From contig CAMAUI010000010.1 of assembly GCA_945861385.1 (NCBI GenBank), forward strand, positions 1 to 62,641: a DNA stretch of 62,641 nucleotides. The letters run 5' to 3'. The notes under the pieces are model-generated. The model had not been told where the DNA came from. It made no database searches and worked only from the letters and a program-made list of their open reading frames with translations. Positions 42,406 to 52,058 of the stretch are shown one piece after another (the stretch's first letter is position 1; each line of letters opens with the position of its first letter). The position numbers and the translations under genes are program-made. This stretch comes from Prosthecobacter debontii. GTDB lineage: Bacteria; Verrucomicrobiota; Verrucomicrobiia; Chthoniobacterales; Chthoniobacteraceae.

Positions 42406-43581
42406 ATGCAGAAGTCGCTCGACCAGAAGATCGCCGACATCCGCGCGAATCCCTCGGGGAGCAAGGCGTTCATCATCGCGGATGCGAAGGACGCCGACAT
42501 GGCATTCGGCATCACCGCGCCGGGCCGGAAGCGCCCGCTCAATCCCGAGCGCGTGCTCAAGTCGGAGATCCGCTGGAAAACGCTCGCGGAATACCGGCAG
42601 CAAATCCGCGACGTGGTGCGGCAGGGGCTCATTGACATCATGCTCTGCTCGGCGTCGAACGTCGAACAACTGGCGATCAACGAAGGGCTTTTCGAGAACT
42701 CACACATCACGCCCGCCGCGCGCGCGAACGACGCCACGGACATCTGGGTCATCCGCGGCGCGGAATACATCCAGCAGCCCTCGCGGCCCTTCCGCACCGC
42801 GACCATTGACCACATCAAATGCGGCCAGATTGACTGCGATCCCGCCGCCCCGCACGTGGGCGCGGACCTCGGCCTTTACTCGGTCACATTCACCAACGAC
42901 CTTGATCGCGACTACGAGACGCTGCGCGCCTTCAAGGAATTCCGCGAAGAGGCGGAGCGCAAAAGCTTCCGCTACTTCCTCGAAGTCTTCGACCCGAACG
43001 TGGATCCCGGCATCTCCGCCGGGATGGTTGATGGCTTCATCAACGACCACATCATCCGCAGCCTCGCGGGCGTGACCGGGCGCGGGCGTCCGGTGTTTTT
43101 GAAAATCGTCTATCGCGGCCCGAAGGCGATGGAGGAACTCGCCGCGTACGACCCGAACCTCATCGTCGGAATCCTCGGCGGCGGCGCGGGCACGACCTAC
43201 GATGCCTTCAAGCTTATCGCCGAGGCGCAAAAGCACGGTGCGCGCGTCGCCCTCTTCGGCCGCAAAATCAACCACGCCGAGCACCCGCTCGCCTTCATCG
43301 AAATGCTGCGCCGCATTGTCGAGCACGAGATCACGCCCGAGGAAGCTGTGCGCGCCTACCACGGCGTCCTGCAAGCTTCGGGCATCACGCCTTTGCGAAA
43401 ACTCGAGGAAGACCAGCAACTCACCTCTGGCATCACCAGCTACGGCGGCTCCGGCTCCACGATCGTGAAACCCGCCGGTGCACCCGCAGCAGAAAAACCC
43501 GGGACCATCCCCGCCGGCAGCACCGCCTCGCGCACTCGCGTTGATGAACAACTTGCGCGACTGCGCCAGCGGCTTCCCTGA
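42406..43581 (+). CDS. Predicted class I-like aldolase (TIM barrel)
   Basis: A 391-residue protein with the look of a DhnA/LacD-type beta/alpha barrel. Strand motifs include AFIIADAKDADMAFG, YFLEVFDPN, PVFLKIVYRGPKAMEEL (a Lys at the expected Schiff-base strand) and GILGGGAGTTYDAFKLIAEA, a phosphate-binding turn; FGRKINHAEHP follows. The ATG at 42406 was chosen by family-like N-terminus (MQKSLDQKIADIRANPSG). It follows the BMC operon on the same strand after a 212-base gap with a palindromic repeat. It may supply or consume a compartment metabolite; the substrate is unknown. Confidence 0.65.
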   Translation: MQKSLDQKIADIRANPSGSKAFIIADAKDADMAFGITAPGRKRPLNPERVLKSEIRWKTLAEYRQQIRDVVRQGLIDIMLCSASNVEQLAINEGLFENSHITPAARANDATDIWVIRGAEYIQQPSRPFRTATIDHIKCGQIDCDPAAPHVGADLGLYSVTFTNDLDRDYETLRAFKEFREEAERKSFRYFLEVFDPNVDPGISAGMVDGFINDHIIRSLAGVTGRGRPVFLKIVYRGPKAMEELAAYDPNLIVGILGGGAGTTYDAFKLIAEAQKHGARVALFGRKINHAEHPLAFIEMLRRIVEHEITPEEAVRAYHGVLQASGITPLRKLEEDQQLTSGITSYGGSGSTIVKPAGAPAAEKPGTIPAGSTASRTRVDEQLARLRQRLP

Positions 43582-43650
43582 TAGCGCACGTCAGTCATCC
43601 GCCGCCTCGTCCGCGTGTTTGCTACTCCCGACGATGGCGGCAAGGCGCGG

Positions 43651-46263
43651 TCATAGCAGCGACCCCTGCTCGGGCATCGCTTCCCTCGCCTTTTGCGCGG
43701 CCTTTTTCCCTCGAGGTTTGCCGTGCTTCGGCGGAGGCGGGGCTTCGGCGAGAGTGGGTTTTCCGTCAGCGTTGAGTTCGTGGTGTTCGAGGTTGCTGAG
43801 AATTTCCTTCGCCCGGGAGATGACTTTCGCCGGCAGGCCGGCGAGGCGGGCGACCTGGATGCCGTAGCTTTTGTCCGCGCCACCGCGGACGATTTTGCGG
43901 AGGAAAATGATCGCGTCGTTCCATTCGCGGACGGCGATGTTGTAGTTCTTCACGCCGCCGCGGGTGATTTCGAGTTCGGTCAGTTCGTGGTAGTGCGTGG
44001 CGAAGAGCGTGCGGCATTTCGTTTCGTCGTGAAGGAACTCGGCGACGCTCCACGCGATGCTCAGTCCGTCGAACGTCGAGGTGCCGCGCCCGATTTCGTC
44101 GAGGATGACCAGGCTGCGCGCGGTGGCATTGTTGCAGATGTTCGCCGTCTCGTTCATCTCGACCATGAAGGTGCTCTGCCCGCGCGAGAGGTCGTCGCTC
44201 GCGCCGACGCGGGTGAAGATGCGGTCGGCGAGGCCGATCTCGGCGGACTTCGCGGGAAGCCACGAGCCGGTCTGCGCCATTAGCACGAGCAGTGCGACCT
44301 GACGGATGTAGGTGCTTTTTCCCGCCATGTTCGGGCCGGTGAGAATGAGGAGCCGGTTCGCGGTGTCGTCGAGCAGCACGTCGTTGGGGACGAATTTTTC
44401 CTCGACAAGCGACTGGTCCAGCACGGGATGGCGCCCGTCTTCGATGCGGATGCGGAGGTCGGCGCTCAGGGCGGGTTTGCAGTACCCATAAAGGCGCGCG
44501 GTTTCCGCGAGGCCAGCGAGCACGTCGAGTGTGGCGACGGCGGCGGCGGTCTCCTGAAGTTTGGAAAGCTCGCGCATCACTTCGTCGCGGAGCTGGATGA
44601 AAAGTTCGTGCTCGAGCGCCTTGCCGCGTTCCTCCGCGCCGAGGATTTTGTTTTCCACGTCCTTCAGCTCGGGCGTGATGTAGCGTTCGCCGTTGGCGAT
44701 GGTTTGTTTTCGGTGCCAGGTCGGCGGGACGGCACCGAGGTTGGATTTCGTGACTTCGATGAAGTAGCCGAAGACGGACGTGTAGCGGATTTTCAGCGAC
44801 TTGATTCCCGTCTCGGCGATGAGGCGTTCCTGGAGCTGCGCGATCCAGTCCTTGCCGCCGCGGGATGCAGTTCGGAGTTCGTCGAGCGGCGCGTGGTAGC
44901 CATCGCGGAAAATTCCGCCTTCCTTCGTGAAGGCGGGCGGCTCGTCCACGATGGCGGCGGCGAGGAGTTCAACGACGTGGGGGAGGTCGTGGAGCTGGGG
45001 AAGGAGGATCGCGCAGAGGCCGTGAGAGGTGAGAGGTGAGAGGTGGGAAGCGGGCGCGTCTTCGGTGGGAGGCTCTGTTTGGGCATTGGATGTTGCTGCG
45101 CTGGTGAAAAGCGCCGCGCCGCCTTCGCGTCGGAGCAGTGCGGCGAGATCTTCGCGGAGTTGCGGGATTTGTTCGAGCGATGTCCGCAGCACTTGCAGGT
45201 CTCGTGCGTTGCCGCCGGTCTGCGTGAGACGGCCCACGGTGCGTTCGAGGTCGCGGATGCCTTTCAATGTTTCCCGCACATTCCCGAGGATGAACGGCTC
45301 GGCGAGCAGGTCGCCGATGAGATTCTGGCGCTCGCGCAGTGTCGCAAGGTCACAGAGCGGATGCAGAATCCAGTCGCGCAGTTTGCGGGCACCCATTGGC
45401 GTGAGGGTGCGGTCCAGACAGCCGAGCAGCGATGTGTCACGTCCGCCGCCTCGCGCCTCCACAAGTTCGAGGTTCACCTGCGTCGCCGCATCCACGGTCA
45501 TGAACTGCGAATTGCGATACACCGCGAGCCGGGTGATGTGGTTGAGCGAGCGGCGCAGTTCCTTGAGGTAGTGGAGAATCGCCCCCGCCGCGGCGATCGC
45601 CGCCGGCATCTCGGCGCACCCAAAGCCATCCAATGACTGCACGCGGAAATGCTCGCGCAAAACGAAGAATGCCTGTTCCGCGAGAAAGGTGTAGCCGTCG
45701 CGCGACTGCACGCGCCCCATTTCGCCGTAGCTCTCCAAGTTCTCCTCCGCGACGAGCAGTTCCGCGGGCTGGACGCGGGCGAGTTCGTCGGCGAGCGCAG
45801 TGCGGTCGGCGAGTTCGGTAAGGCGGAAATCTCCCGTCGTGAGATCCACAAAAGCAAAGCCGTGGCCGCCCTTTGCGCCCGGATGCACGGCCGCGAGGAA
45901 GTTGTTCCGCTTTGCATCGAGCATGTGCAGGTCGGCGACGGTGCCAGGCGAAACGATATGCGTCACCTCGCGCTGGACGATCTGCCCCGGCTTCGGTTCG
46001 CTCGTCTGGTCGCAAATCGCCACGCGCTTCCCCGCCTTGATCAGCCGCCGCACGTAGCCGTCGAGCGCATGGGATGGCACGCCGGCCATCGGCATGCCGT
46101 TTCGTTTGGTCAGCGCGATGTTCAAAATACGCGACCCCTCGGCGGCATCATCGCCGAACATCTCGTAAAAATCCCCGAGCCGGAAGAGCAACAGCGTATC
46201 CGGCGGCAAAGTGCGCCGGATGCCGTGGTATTGCTGCATCATCGGGGTGAGCGTCTCGGACAT
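43651..46263 (-). CDS. mutS: DNA mismatch repair protein MutS
   Basis: An 870-residue MutS. The mismatch-reading FYE (32-34) in GDFYEMFGDDA, the clamp/lever region, the Walker A GPNMAGKSTYIRQV, the STFMVEMNET segment, the Walker B LVILDEIGRGTSTFDG and the ATHYHELTELE signature are all present. The ATG at 46263 gives the normal start; ATG 46299 would add a short unlike leader. It converges with the aldolase-like gene at 43581. Confidence 0.96.
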   Translation of the reverse strand: MSETLTPMMQQYHGIRRTLPPDTLLLFRLGDFYEMFGDDAAEGSRILNIALTKRNGMPMAGVPSHALDGYVRRLIKAGKRVAICDQTSEPKPGQIVQREVTHIVSPGTVADLHMLDAKRNNFLAAVHPGAKGGHGFAFVDLTTGDFRLTELADRTALADELARVQPAELLVAEENLESYGEMGRVQSRDGYTFLAEQAFFVLREHFRVQSLDGFGCAEMPAAIAAAGAILHYLKELRRSLNHITRLAVYRNSQFMTVDAATQVNLELVEARGGGRDTSLLGCLDRTLTPMGARKLRDWILHPLCDLATLRERQNLIGDLLAEPFILGNVRETLKGIRDLERTVGRLTQTGGNARDLQVLRTSLEQIPQLREDLAALLRREGGAALFTSAATSNAQTEPPTEDAPASHLSPLTSHGLCAILLPQLHDLPHVVELLAAAIVDEPPAFTKEGGIFRDGYHAPLDELRTASRGGKDWIAQLQERLIAETGIKSLKIRYTSVFGYFIEVTKSNLGAVPPTWHRKQTIANGERYITPELKDVENKILGAEERGKALEHELFIQLRDEVMRELSKLQETAAAVATLDVLAGLAETARLYGYCKPALSADLRIRIEDGRHPVLDQSLVEEKFVPNDVLLDDTANRLLILTGPNMAGKSTYIRQVALLVLMAQTGSWLPAKSAEIGLADRIFTRVGASDDLSRGQSTFMVEMNETANICNNATARSLVILDEIGRGTSTFDGLSIAWSVAEFLHDETKCRTLFATHYHELTELEITRGGVKNYNIAVREWNDAIIFLRKIVRGGADKSYGIQVARLAGLPAKVISRAKEILSNLEHHELNADGKPTLAEAPPPPKHGKPRGKKAAQKAREAMPEQGSLL

Positions 46264-46406
46264 GCAGGTGACGCTAAGGAGAGCACCGAGTTCGGGCAAG
46301 CCGGGTGCTAAAGTTGATGAGGTTCAGAACAAAACGCTTTCCCGAGCACCAAATATGCGTTCCTTGCCAATCGTTCACTCGCTAGTATTGTCCGCCGCTT
46401 TTGTGA

Positions 46407-48827
46407 ATGCGTAACCTAATTGCGATACTTTTAGTCCTCCTGGCTCCTGTGGGGAACGGCTGGGGCTTGGAACCGTTTCCTGACATCGAACCGTTGACGT
46501 TCTCGTTTGTGGAAACGTATGACGATGTTGTGGTGGAGGATCCCGAATTTCCGGGCGAGTATATGGCCGAGGGACGGAATCTGGTGGACATCTCTGGCCG
46601 GGCTCCGCTTGCCCTGACAGCGGCCCAACTCGGGGCGATCAATGAAACCACGAGCTTTGAGATTGATGTCGGCGACTTCAATTACAGTGGTACGCTTGGG
46701 GAGGACGAAACCTTCAGTCCAGCATCCGGCGACAGAAACATCAGCATTCCCGTCCCGGGGTATGATTTGGACGGAAACGAGATCCAAATTGGGACAATCG
46801 AGCTGGAGTGGTCGGCTACCAGGGTTCTTTTCAACGTCCACATTCGGAATGCTCCGGATGATTATTGGATCGCCTCCACCGACTACTATCCCAATGTGAC
46901 GGTGCCTGACATTGACAGCGAGGACCTTCTGGCAGCGTTCAGTTTTAGTGACTTTGGCGCAGATACACGGACGGTTTACATGCGCGGCTACGCCAAAGTG
47001 AACCAAGTGGTGAGGGGTGGCGAAGTCTTCAATGTCTCGGAAGTCAGGCTTGAGGCTTCGATTGACAGCGTTGTTCCGGAAATCGTGATCACACAGCCCG
47101 CGGATGGAGTGACCAAGGTGACGACAAACGACGTCACTGACGACAAGTACACTCTCGCCGGCACCGTCTCGGACACAAGGGCGGTCGGAATCACATCCGG
47201 CATCCCCGGAACAGTGGTGTCGGTGGAGGTGCAATTCGGGCCATTCGATGATCCAGGGCCGTTTGTGGCAGCAACTTTTGATGCGAACACAGGGATATGG
47301 GTGCTGCCAAATGCACCCATCGAATCTGGAAAAAATTCGCTCGTCGTCCGTGCGATGGATTCGCACGGCAATGTGGGTCTCACGCCGAAACGTATGATCA
47401 CCTACAGGACATTGGGCGATCTCACCGTGACCGGTGTCACCGTCGGATACGAACCAGAGGACACCGGTACAGTCGTGGGCACGGTCTCAGGCGCTAATCT
47501 TGCGGGCATCGCACACGCGTTCGACGTCACTGCGGGCGTCCCTACTACGCCAAACACGCGTCACAACATCGAATCCGGCCAGACATTCCGCGTGGTGGCG
47601 TTGCCGAGGCCTGGCACCGCATTTGACGGATGGACAGGGACGATCAACGGAGTGACACGATTCACCGAGGTTTCACGGGTGCTTGATTTCGAGACGCGGC
47701 CAAACCTGATAGTCACTGCGCGGTTCGTTCCAAACCCATTCGGGCCGATTGCTGGCACCTACCACGGTCTTGCGAACGGAAGCGGCACCCAAAATCGCGG
47801 CACTTTCCTGATCAAGGTCAAAAGCACCGGTGCATTCACCGGGAAGGTGAAGATCGGCACCGTGACACTGCCTCTCAAGGGCATTGTCCTTGGGGGTGGC
47901 CACTGGAGCGGCATGGTGACAATGAAAGGGAAACAGTACGCCGTCTCGTTTGACCTGAACGTCAGTGATACCGGCGACCGTCTTCTGACCGGGACCGTCA
48001 CGGGCGAGGATCTGGATTCCGACTTCGAGGGCGACCGCAACGGCTGGCGGAAGCCGAAGAAGACCGACCCCGGAAACACCGCCGAGGCTTTCATCGGAAC
48101 CTACAACGTCGTGCTCCCCGCGGATCCTAGCAATACAGACGACAACTTCCCCGCTGGCATCGGCTACGCGCGGATCAAGATCACGAAACTCGGCGGGGTA
48201 TCCTTCGTCGGGCAACTCGGCGATGGTTCCAAGGCAAAGTCCACATCCGTCCTTGTGAAGCGGGACAGCGGGCCGGTCTTTTTCTATATCTTCGTGCCGC
48301 TCGACAAGAGGCGCGGGAACTTTGCCGGGATCGTCACATACGACAACATGCAGACGGACACTGATCTTACGGGGATCTTGGATTGGAGTGAACCCGCAAG
48401 CTCCGGCGTGGATCCGGATGCGTTCGAGGGCAGGATTTTGCTCGCCGGCTCGCTCTACCAGAAGCCCACACCCGGCACTCGTGTGATCCTGCAAAGCGGG
48501 AATGGCGATGGTGTGTTGCAAATCGCCGCCCCAGCCTACACCAAGCCCGCAAAAGACAATGCGCTTCCGGTTTTCATCGAGAGCAATCCGGCGAATCTCA
48601 GTATCTTCAACAAGATCGGCCCGCTCGGCGCGGAGAAAGTGAAAATCGAATTCACTGCTGCATCAGGGCTTTTCCACGGCACTTACAAGGATCCCGATCT
48701 CCGGAAAAATGTGAACGTGTCTGGGATCGCTGTGCAGAAAATGAACGCCGGGGCCGGTTGCGCGAGCGGGGTGTTCGTGCGCGGCAACCGCGCGGGCTCC
48801 GTGGATCTCCAGCCCATCACCCCGTAA
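46407..48827 (+). CDS. Secreted multidomain beta-rich protein
   Basis: An 806-residue exported protein (signal MRNLIAILLVLLAPVGNGWG). After a domain unlike known families come a bacterial Ig-like repeat (VPEIVITQPADGVTKV ... VRAMDSHGNVGLTPK), a divergent-repeat domain (GTAFDGWTGTING), then beta-rich repeats such as GPIAGTYHGLANGSGTQNRG and FIGTYNVVLPADPSN typical of large verrucomicrobial surface proteins. Codon use is visibly less GC-rich than that of its neighbours. The function is unknown, possibly adhesion. Confidence 0.75.
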   Translation: MRNLIAILLVLLAPVGNGWGLEPFPDIEPLTFSFVETYDDVVVEDPEFPGEYMAEGRNLVDISGRAPLALTAAQLGAINETTSFEIDVGDFNYSGTLGEDETFSPASGDRNISIPVPGYDLDGNEIQIGTIELEWSATRVLFNVHIRNAPDDYWIASTDYYPNVTVPDIDSEDLLAAFSFSDFGADTRTVYMRGYAKVNQVVRGGEVFNVSEVRLEASIDSVVPEIVITQPADGVTKVTTNDVTDDKYTLAGTVSDTRAVGITSGIPGTVVSVEVQFGPFDDPGPFVAATFDANTGIWVLPNAPIESGKNSLVVRAMDSHGNVGLTPKRMITYRTLGDLTVTGVTVGYEPEDTGTVVGTVSGANLAGIAHAFDVTAGVPTTPNTRHNIESGQTFRVVALPRPGTAFDGWTGTINGVTRFTEVSRVLDFETRPNLIVTARFVPNPFGPIAGTYHGLANGSGTQNRGTFLIKVKSTGAFTGKVKIGTVTLPLKGIVLGGGHWSGMVTMKGKQYAVSFDLNVSDTGDRLLTGTVTGEDLDSDFEGDRNGWRKPKKTDPGNTAEAFIGTYNVVLPADPSNTDDNFPAGIGYARIKITKLGGVSFVGQLGDGSKAKSTSVLVKRDSGPVFFYIFVPLDKRRGNFAGIVTYDNMQTDTDLTGILDWSEPASSGVDPDAFEGRILLAGSLYQKPTPGTRVILQSGNGDGVLQIAAPAYTKPAKDNALPVFIESNPANLSIFNKIGPLGAEKVKIEFTAASGLFHGTYKDPDLRKNVNVSGIAVQKMNAGAGCASGVFVRGNRAGSVDLQPITP

Positions 48828-48948
48828 TCGCAGCGGGGGAGACGCGCAATTGCGCCGGCGGGATTCCTTGAAGCCAGCCGCGCACACGACGGGAATGCAT
48901 CCCCTTGCACGAACTCGCGCGGATTTCTAAACTGCACGCCAATCACCC

Positions 48949-50802
48949 ATGCAAGGCACCACTGAAAAACACGAATTCCAGGCAGAGATCGCACAGCTTC
49001 TCGATCTCGTCGTTCACTCACTTTACACGGACAAGGAGATCTTCATCCGCGAGTTGATCAGCAACGCGGCGGACGCAAGCGAGAAGCTCCGCTTCCTCAA
49101 GGCCAGCGGCGGGGAGATCAGCGACCCGGATGCGGAGCTGAAGATCACCGTCAGCACCGACGAGACGGCCCGGACAATCACCATCGCGGACGCGGGCATC
49201 GGCATGACGCACGATGAACTGATCGGCAATCTCGGCACCATCGCACATTCGGGATCGAAGACATTCCTCGAACAAATCCGGCAGAAGGCCGCGGACGGGA
49301 AAGTGGACGCGACACTCATCGGCCAGTTTGGCGTGGGCTTCTACTCAGCGTTCATGGTCGCGGAGAAAGTGGTCGTGTTCTCGCGCAGCCACCTGCCCGG
49401 CGAACAGGGCTGGATCTGGACGAGTGACGGCAGGGCAGGCTACGAGATCGAGCCTGCCACGGATCTCCCGCGCGGCACCAAGGTCGTCGTCCATTTGAAG
49501 GACACGGAGTTCGCGCAGGAGTGGAAGGTGCAAGGAGTCATCAAGCGATACTCGAACTTCGTCCAATTCCCCATCGAGCTGAACGGCAAGGCGGTGAACA
49601 CCGTCCAGGCGATATGGACGCGCAACAAAAGCGAGGTGAAGGCGGAGGAATACGACGAATTCTACAAATACATCGCACACGATCCCGGCGCGCCGGCGTA
49701 CCGGCTGCACTTCACGGCGGATGCGCCCCTGGCCATCCGCGCGCTGCTTTTCGTGCCGGCAAAGAGCACGGAACTCGCGATGATGCGGCGCGACGAGGAG
49801 CACCATGTGGATCTTTACTGCAAAAAGGTGCTCATCGCTGCGAAGGCAAAGGGCCTGTTCCCTGACTGGCTGCGTTTCCTGCGAGGCGTGGTGGACAGCG
49901 AGGATCTGCCCCTGAACATCTCGCGCGAGACCATGCAGGACAGCGCGCTCCTCGCGAAACTGCGCGACGTGCTCGCGAATCGCTTCCTCAAATTCCTCGA
50001 TGAGGAGGCGAAGGCGGATGCGGAGAAATACTCGTCCTTCTTCCGGGAACACGGCCACTGCCTGAAGGAAGGCGCAGGCACCGAATGGGGAGACCGGCGC
50101 GATGCGATCGCAAAACTCCTCCGCTTCGAGACCAGCGCACTGGACGCTGGCAAACTCACCAGCCTGGCAGACTACACCTCGCGCATGCCTCCCGGGCAAA
50201 AGGAGATCTACTACGTGAGCGCGGCCACACGCGAATCCGCCGAGGCGAGCCCGTACTACGAGGTCTTCCGCGAGAAGAAATGGGAGGTGCTTTTTCTCAG
50301 TGACGCGCGGGACGAATACGTCCTGGAACACCTGCGGGAATTCGACGGCAGGAAACTTGTCTCCGCGGAAAAGGCTGACGTGAAACTCGAGGAAGACACC
50401 ACTGGCCTCGACACCGACACCGCGCGGTTGCTCGCAAACTTCGTGAAGGAAACCCTCGGTGACCGCGTCGGTGAGGTCCGCACCAGCAAACGCCTCGCAA
50501 GCAGTCCGGCTCTGGCGCTGAACGGCGACAGCGAAATCACCGCCAACATGCGCCGCATGATGAAGGCGATGAACCGCGATGCCGACCTCCCCCCGGCACC
50601 GAAGCCCGATCTCGAACTCAACCCCGGCCACCCACTCGTGATGAACCTCGAAAAGCTGCGCCACGCCGACCCGGCGCTCGCCGCGCAAATCGCCGAGCAG
50701 ATCCACGACCAGTCGCTCGCCGCCGCGAATCTCCTGGACGACCCCCGGGCAATGCTTGGCCGGATGACAGCGCTCCTGGAAAAACTGGCCGTGAAAAAGT
50801 AG
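48949..50802 (+). CDS. htpG: Chaperone HtpG (Hsp90)
   Basis: A 617-residue Hsp90. The N-terminal ATPase is shown by QAEIAQLLDLVVHSLYTDKE, ELISNAADASEKLR, ITIADAGIGMTHDELI and GQFGVGFYSAFMVAEKV; the middle domain includes VDSEDLPLNISRETMQ; the C-terminal dimerisation domain follows. Its length is typical for bacteria. It folds and remodels client proteins with ATP. It stands alone. Confidence 0.96.
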   Translation: MQGTTEKHEFQAEIAQLLDLVVHSLYTDKEIFIRELISNAADASEKLRFLKASGGEISDPDAELKITVSTDETARTITIADAGIGMTHDELIGNLGTIAHSGSKTFLEQIRQKAADGKVDATLIGQFGVGFYSAFMVAEKVVVFSRSHLPGEQGWIWTSDGRAGYEIEPATDLPRGTKVVVHLKDTEFAQEWKVQGVIKRYSNFVQFPIELNGKAVNTVQAIWTRNKSEVKAEEYDEFYKYIAHDPGAPAYRLHFTADAPLAIRALLFVPAKSTELAMMRRDEEHHVDLYCKKVLIAAKAKGLFPDWLRFLRGVVDSEDLPLNISRETMQDSALLAKLRDVLANRFLKFLDEEAKADAEKYSSFFREHGHCLKEGAGTEWGDRRDAIAKLLRFETSALDAGKLTSLADYTSRMPPGQKEIYYVSAATRESAEASPYYEVFREKKWEVLFLSDARDEYVLEHLREFDGRKLVSAEKADVKLEEDTTGLDTDTARLLANFVKETLGDRVGEVRTSKRLASSPALALNGDSEITANMRRMMKAMNRDADLPPAPKPDLELNPGHPLVMNLEKLRHADPALAAQIAEQIHDQSLAAANLLDDPRAMLGRMTALLEKLAVKK

Positions 50803-50892
50803 CAGTGCAATTCTGCACACCTCATGGCTGAGGCTGGACACCCATCGGGCGCATCGCAGTTTTTGAGCACCGCTGCGGGCGGAGGTTCTTAC

Positions 50893-50952
50893 TTCTTACT
50901 CTTGCTCTTGCTCCAAAGTTCAGGGCGGACGCGCCGCGAGCAAGAGTAAGAG
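50893..50952. repeat. CTC/TTG hairpin repeat, short relative
   Basis: Arms TTCTTACTCTTGCTC (50893-50907) and GAGCAAGAGTAAGAG (50938-50952) pair at 14 of 15, with a 30-base loop. It is built of the same CTTGCTC unit as the hairpins at 11659 and 12999. There is no T-run after it, so it is not an obvious terminator for htpG. The rest of 50803-51091 shows nothing else. Confidence 0.7.
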
Positions 50953-51091
50953 GGCGAACTGCCAAAAACTGAGATGCGCCCTACCCATCTCAAAGGCCAT
51001 TCTCAAAGGTTGACGCCCACCCCCGCCATCGCTTCACATGCAAGGCCACGGCCAGACGCACACAGCGCCTGACTAAACACCAAACAAAAAC

Positions 51092-51406
51092 ATGAAAACC
51101 AAAACTCTATTCGCGTTGATCGCAACTGCCGCAGTCGCAATCACCGCTTGCGACTCGAAACCCGATGCGGCACCGCCCAAGACCCCAGAACCAGCCAAAC
51201 CGGCTGACAAAGCCAAACCGGCAGATGCACCGAAGCCGAAGACCCCGGCACCCACGACCGATGAGGTCATCAACGCTCCGCCGGACGCGGCTCCCGCACC
51301 GGCACCGAAGGCCCCGGCTCCCGCGCCGGCTCCTGCACCAGCCCCGGCTCCTGCCCCGGCCCCGGCTCCTGCACCGGCACCCGCCCCGGCTGGCGGCGGT
51401 CTATAA
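51092..51406 (+). CDS. Small Ala-Pro-rich lipoprotein
   Basis: A 104-residue protein. MKTKTLFALIATAAVAITAC is a lipoprotein signal with a C-terminal ITAC lipobox, followed by KPxDKAKPADAPKP-like linkers and a run of about fourteen Ala-Pro pairs ending in GGGL. It is probably an extended, membrane-anchored periplasmic rod. The leader is CACCAAACAAAAAC with no Shine-Dalgarno. A strong terminator follows. The long open frame on the opposite strand is a low-complexity shadow. Confidence 0.7.
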   Translation: MKTKTLFALIATAAVAITACDSKPDAAPPKTPEPAKPADKAKPADAPKPKTPAPTTDEVINAPPDAAPAPAPKAPAPAPAPAPAPAPAPAPAPAPAPAPAGGGL

Positions 51407-51789
51407 ATCCCGAGCCAGAAACGAATCCACAAAAACCCCGGCCTCGCGAGAGGCCGGGGTTTTTTGTGGAGTGAAACTCCGATGCACGATCCCTCGCAGA
51501 CACAAGTCTGCTGGGATCCATGAATGCAGGCCTGAAGTCGTCCCGGAAAATTCGGGATGCGCAGCGCCTTGAAGCAATCATTCTCCTCATCCAATGGACG
51601 AGTGATGGAGCAGAACGACGACACCCCAAAAATTCTTGAGCCCGCGTCCAAGGTGGTCCGTTCCCATCACCGCTCTCACGCTGATTCATAGTGAATGAGC
51701 GCCTCGCCAACTCGATCTTCCACCGCTCATCCCTGAGCGACCCGCGATTTTCCGCGGTGCTAAAAATCCACCAACGGGACTGCCTGCGG
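51407..51789. other. Intergenic stretch with terminator, otherwise empty
   Basis: Apart from the terminator at 51435-51465, no gene, RNA or repeat was recognised here. Confidence 0.5.
51435..51465 (+). terminator. Rho-independent terminator
   Basis: Perfect 11-bp stem (ACCCCGGCCTC and GAGGCCGGGGT) around a GCGA tetraloop, followed by six T. An A-run (AAAAA) precedes it, so it may work in both directions. It ends the lipoprotein transcript, 28 bases after the stop. Confidence 0.9.
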
Positions 51790-52056
51790 TCAGTTGATTT
51801 CCTTTTCCAACCGTTCGCTGAGCCACTGTTTGATCATGCTCTGGTAATTCAGATAGCGCGTCCGCGCGATGCGTTTGATCCGGGCGAGCATCCGCGGGTC
51901 GAAGCGCAGCGTGATTGTCGTGCTCTCGCGATTGTCGGCCTTCAGCAACGAGGCGTTCATCAGGCGTCCGTCAAGTCGTGCATCGAGCCAGAACTTCGCC
52001 TCGTCCTCCTCGCTCTCAAATTTCGGCACGGCGGCCCATGAATTGATGATGTTCAT
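51790..52056 (-). CDS. brnA: BrnA-like CopG antitoxin
   Basis: An 88-residue protein: acidic helices (KFESEEDEAKFWLDARLDG) and a C-terminal ribbon-helix-helix (TITLRFDPRMLARIKRIART) with LNYQSMIKQWLSERLEKE. This matches BrnA antitoxins and CopG-like repressors. It follows the toxin gene with two bases between, the usual brnT-brnA order. It would bind the toxin and repress the operon. Confidence 0.75.
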   Translation of the reverse strand: MNIINSWAAVPKFESEEDEAKFWLDARLDGRLMNASLLKADNRESTTITLRFDPRMLARIKRIARTRYLNYQSMIKQWLSERLEKEIN

Positions 52057-52058
52057 TT

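Noticed and set aside
50893..50952. Terminator of htpG
   Set aside because: The hairpin has no T-run and belongs to a dispersed repeat family, so it was called a repeat.
51073..51651. A minus-strand frame with a long Ala-Gly repeat
   Set aside because: It is the complement of the Ala-Pro repeat of the lipoprotein at 51092, which has a lipobox, a leader and a terminator.
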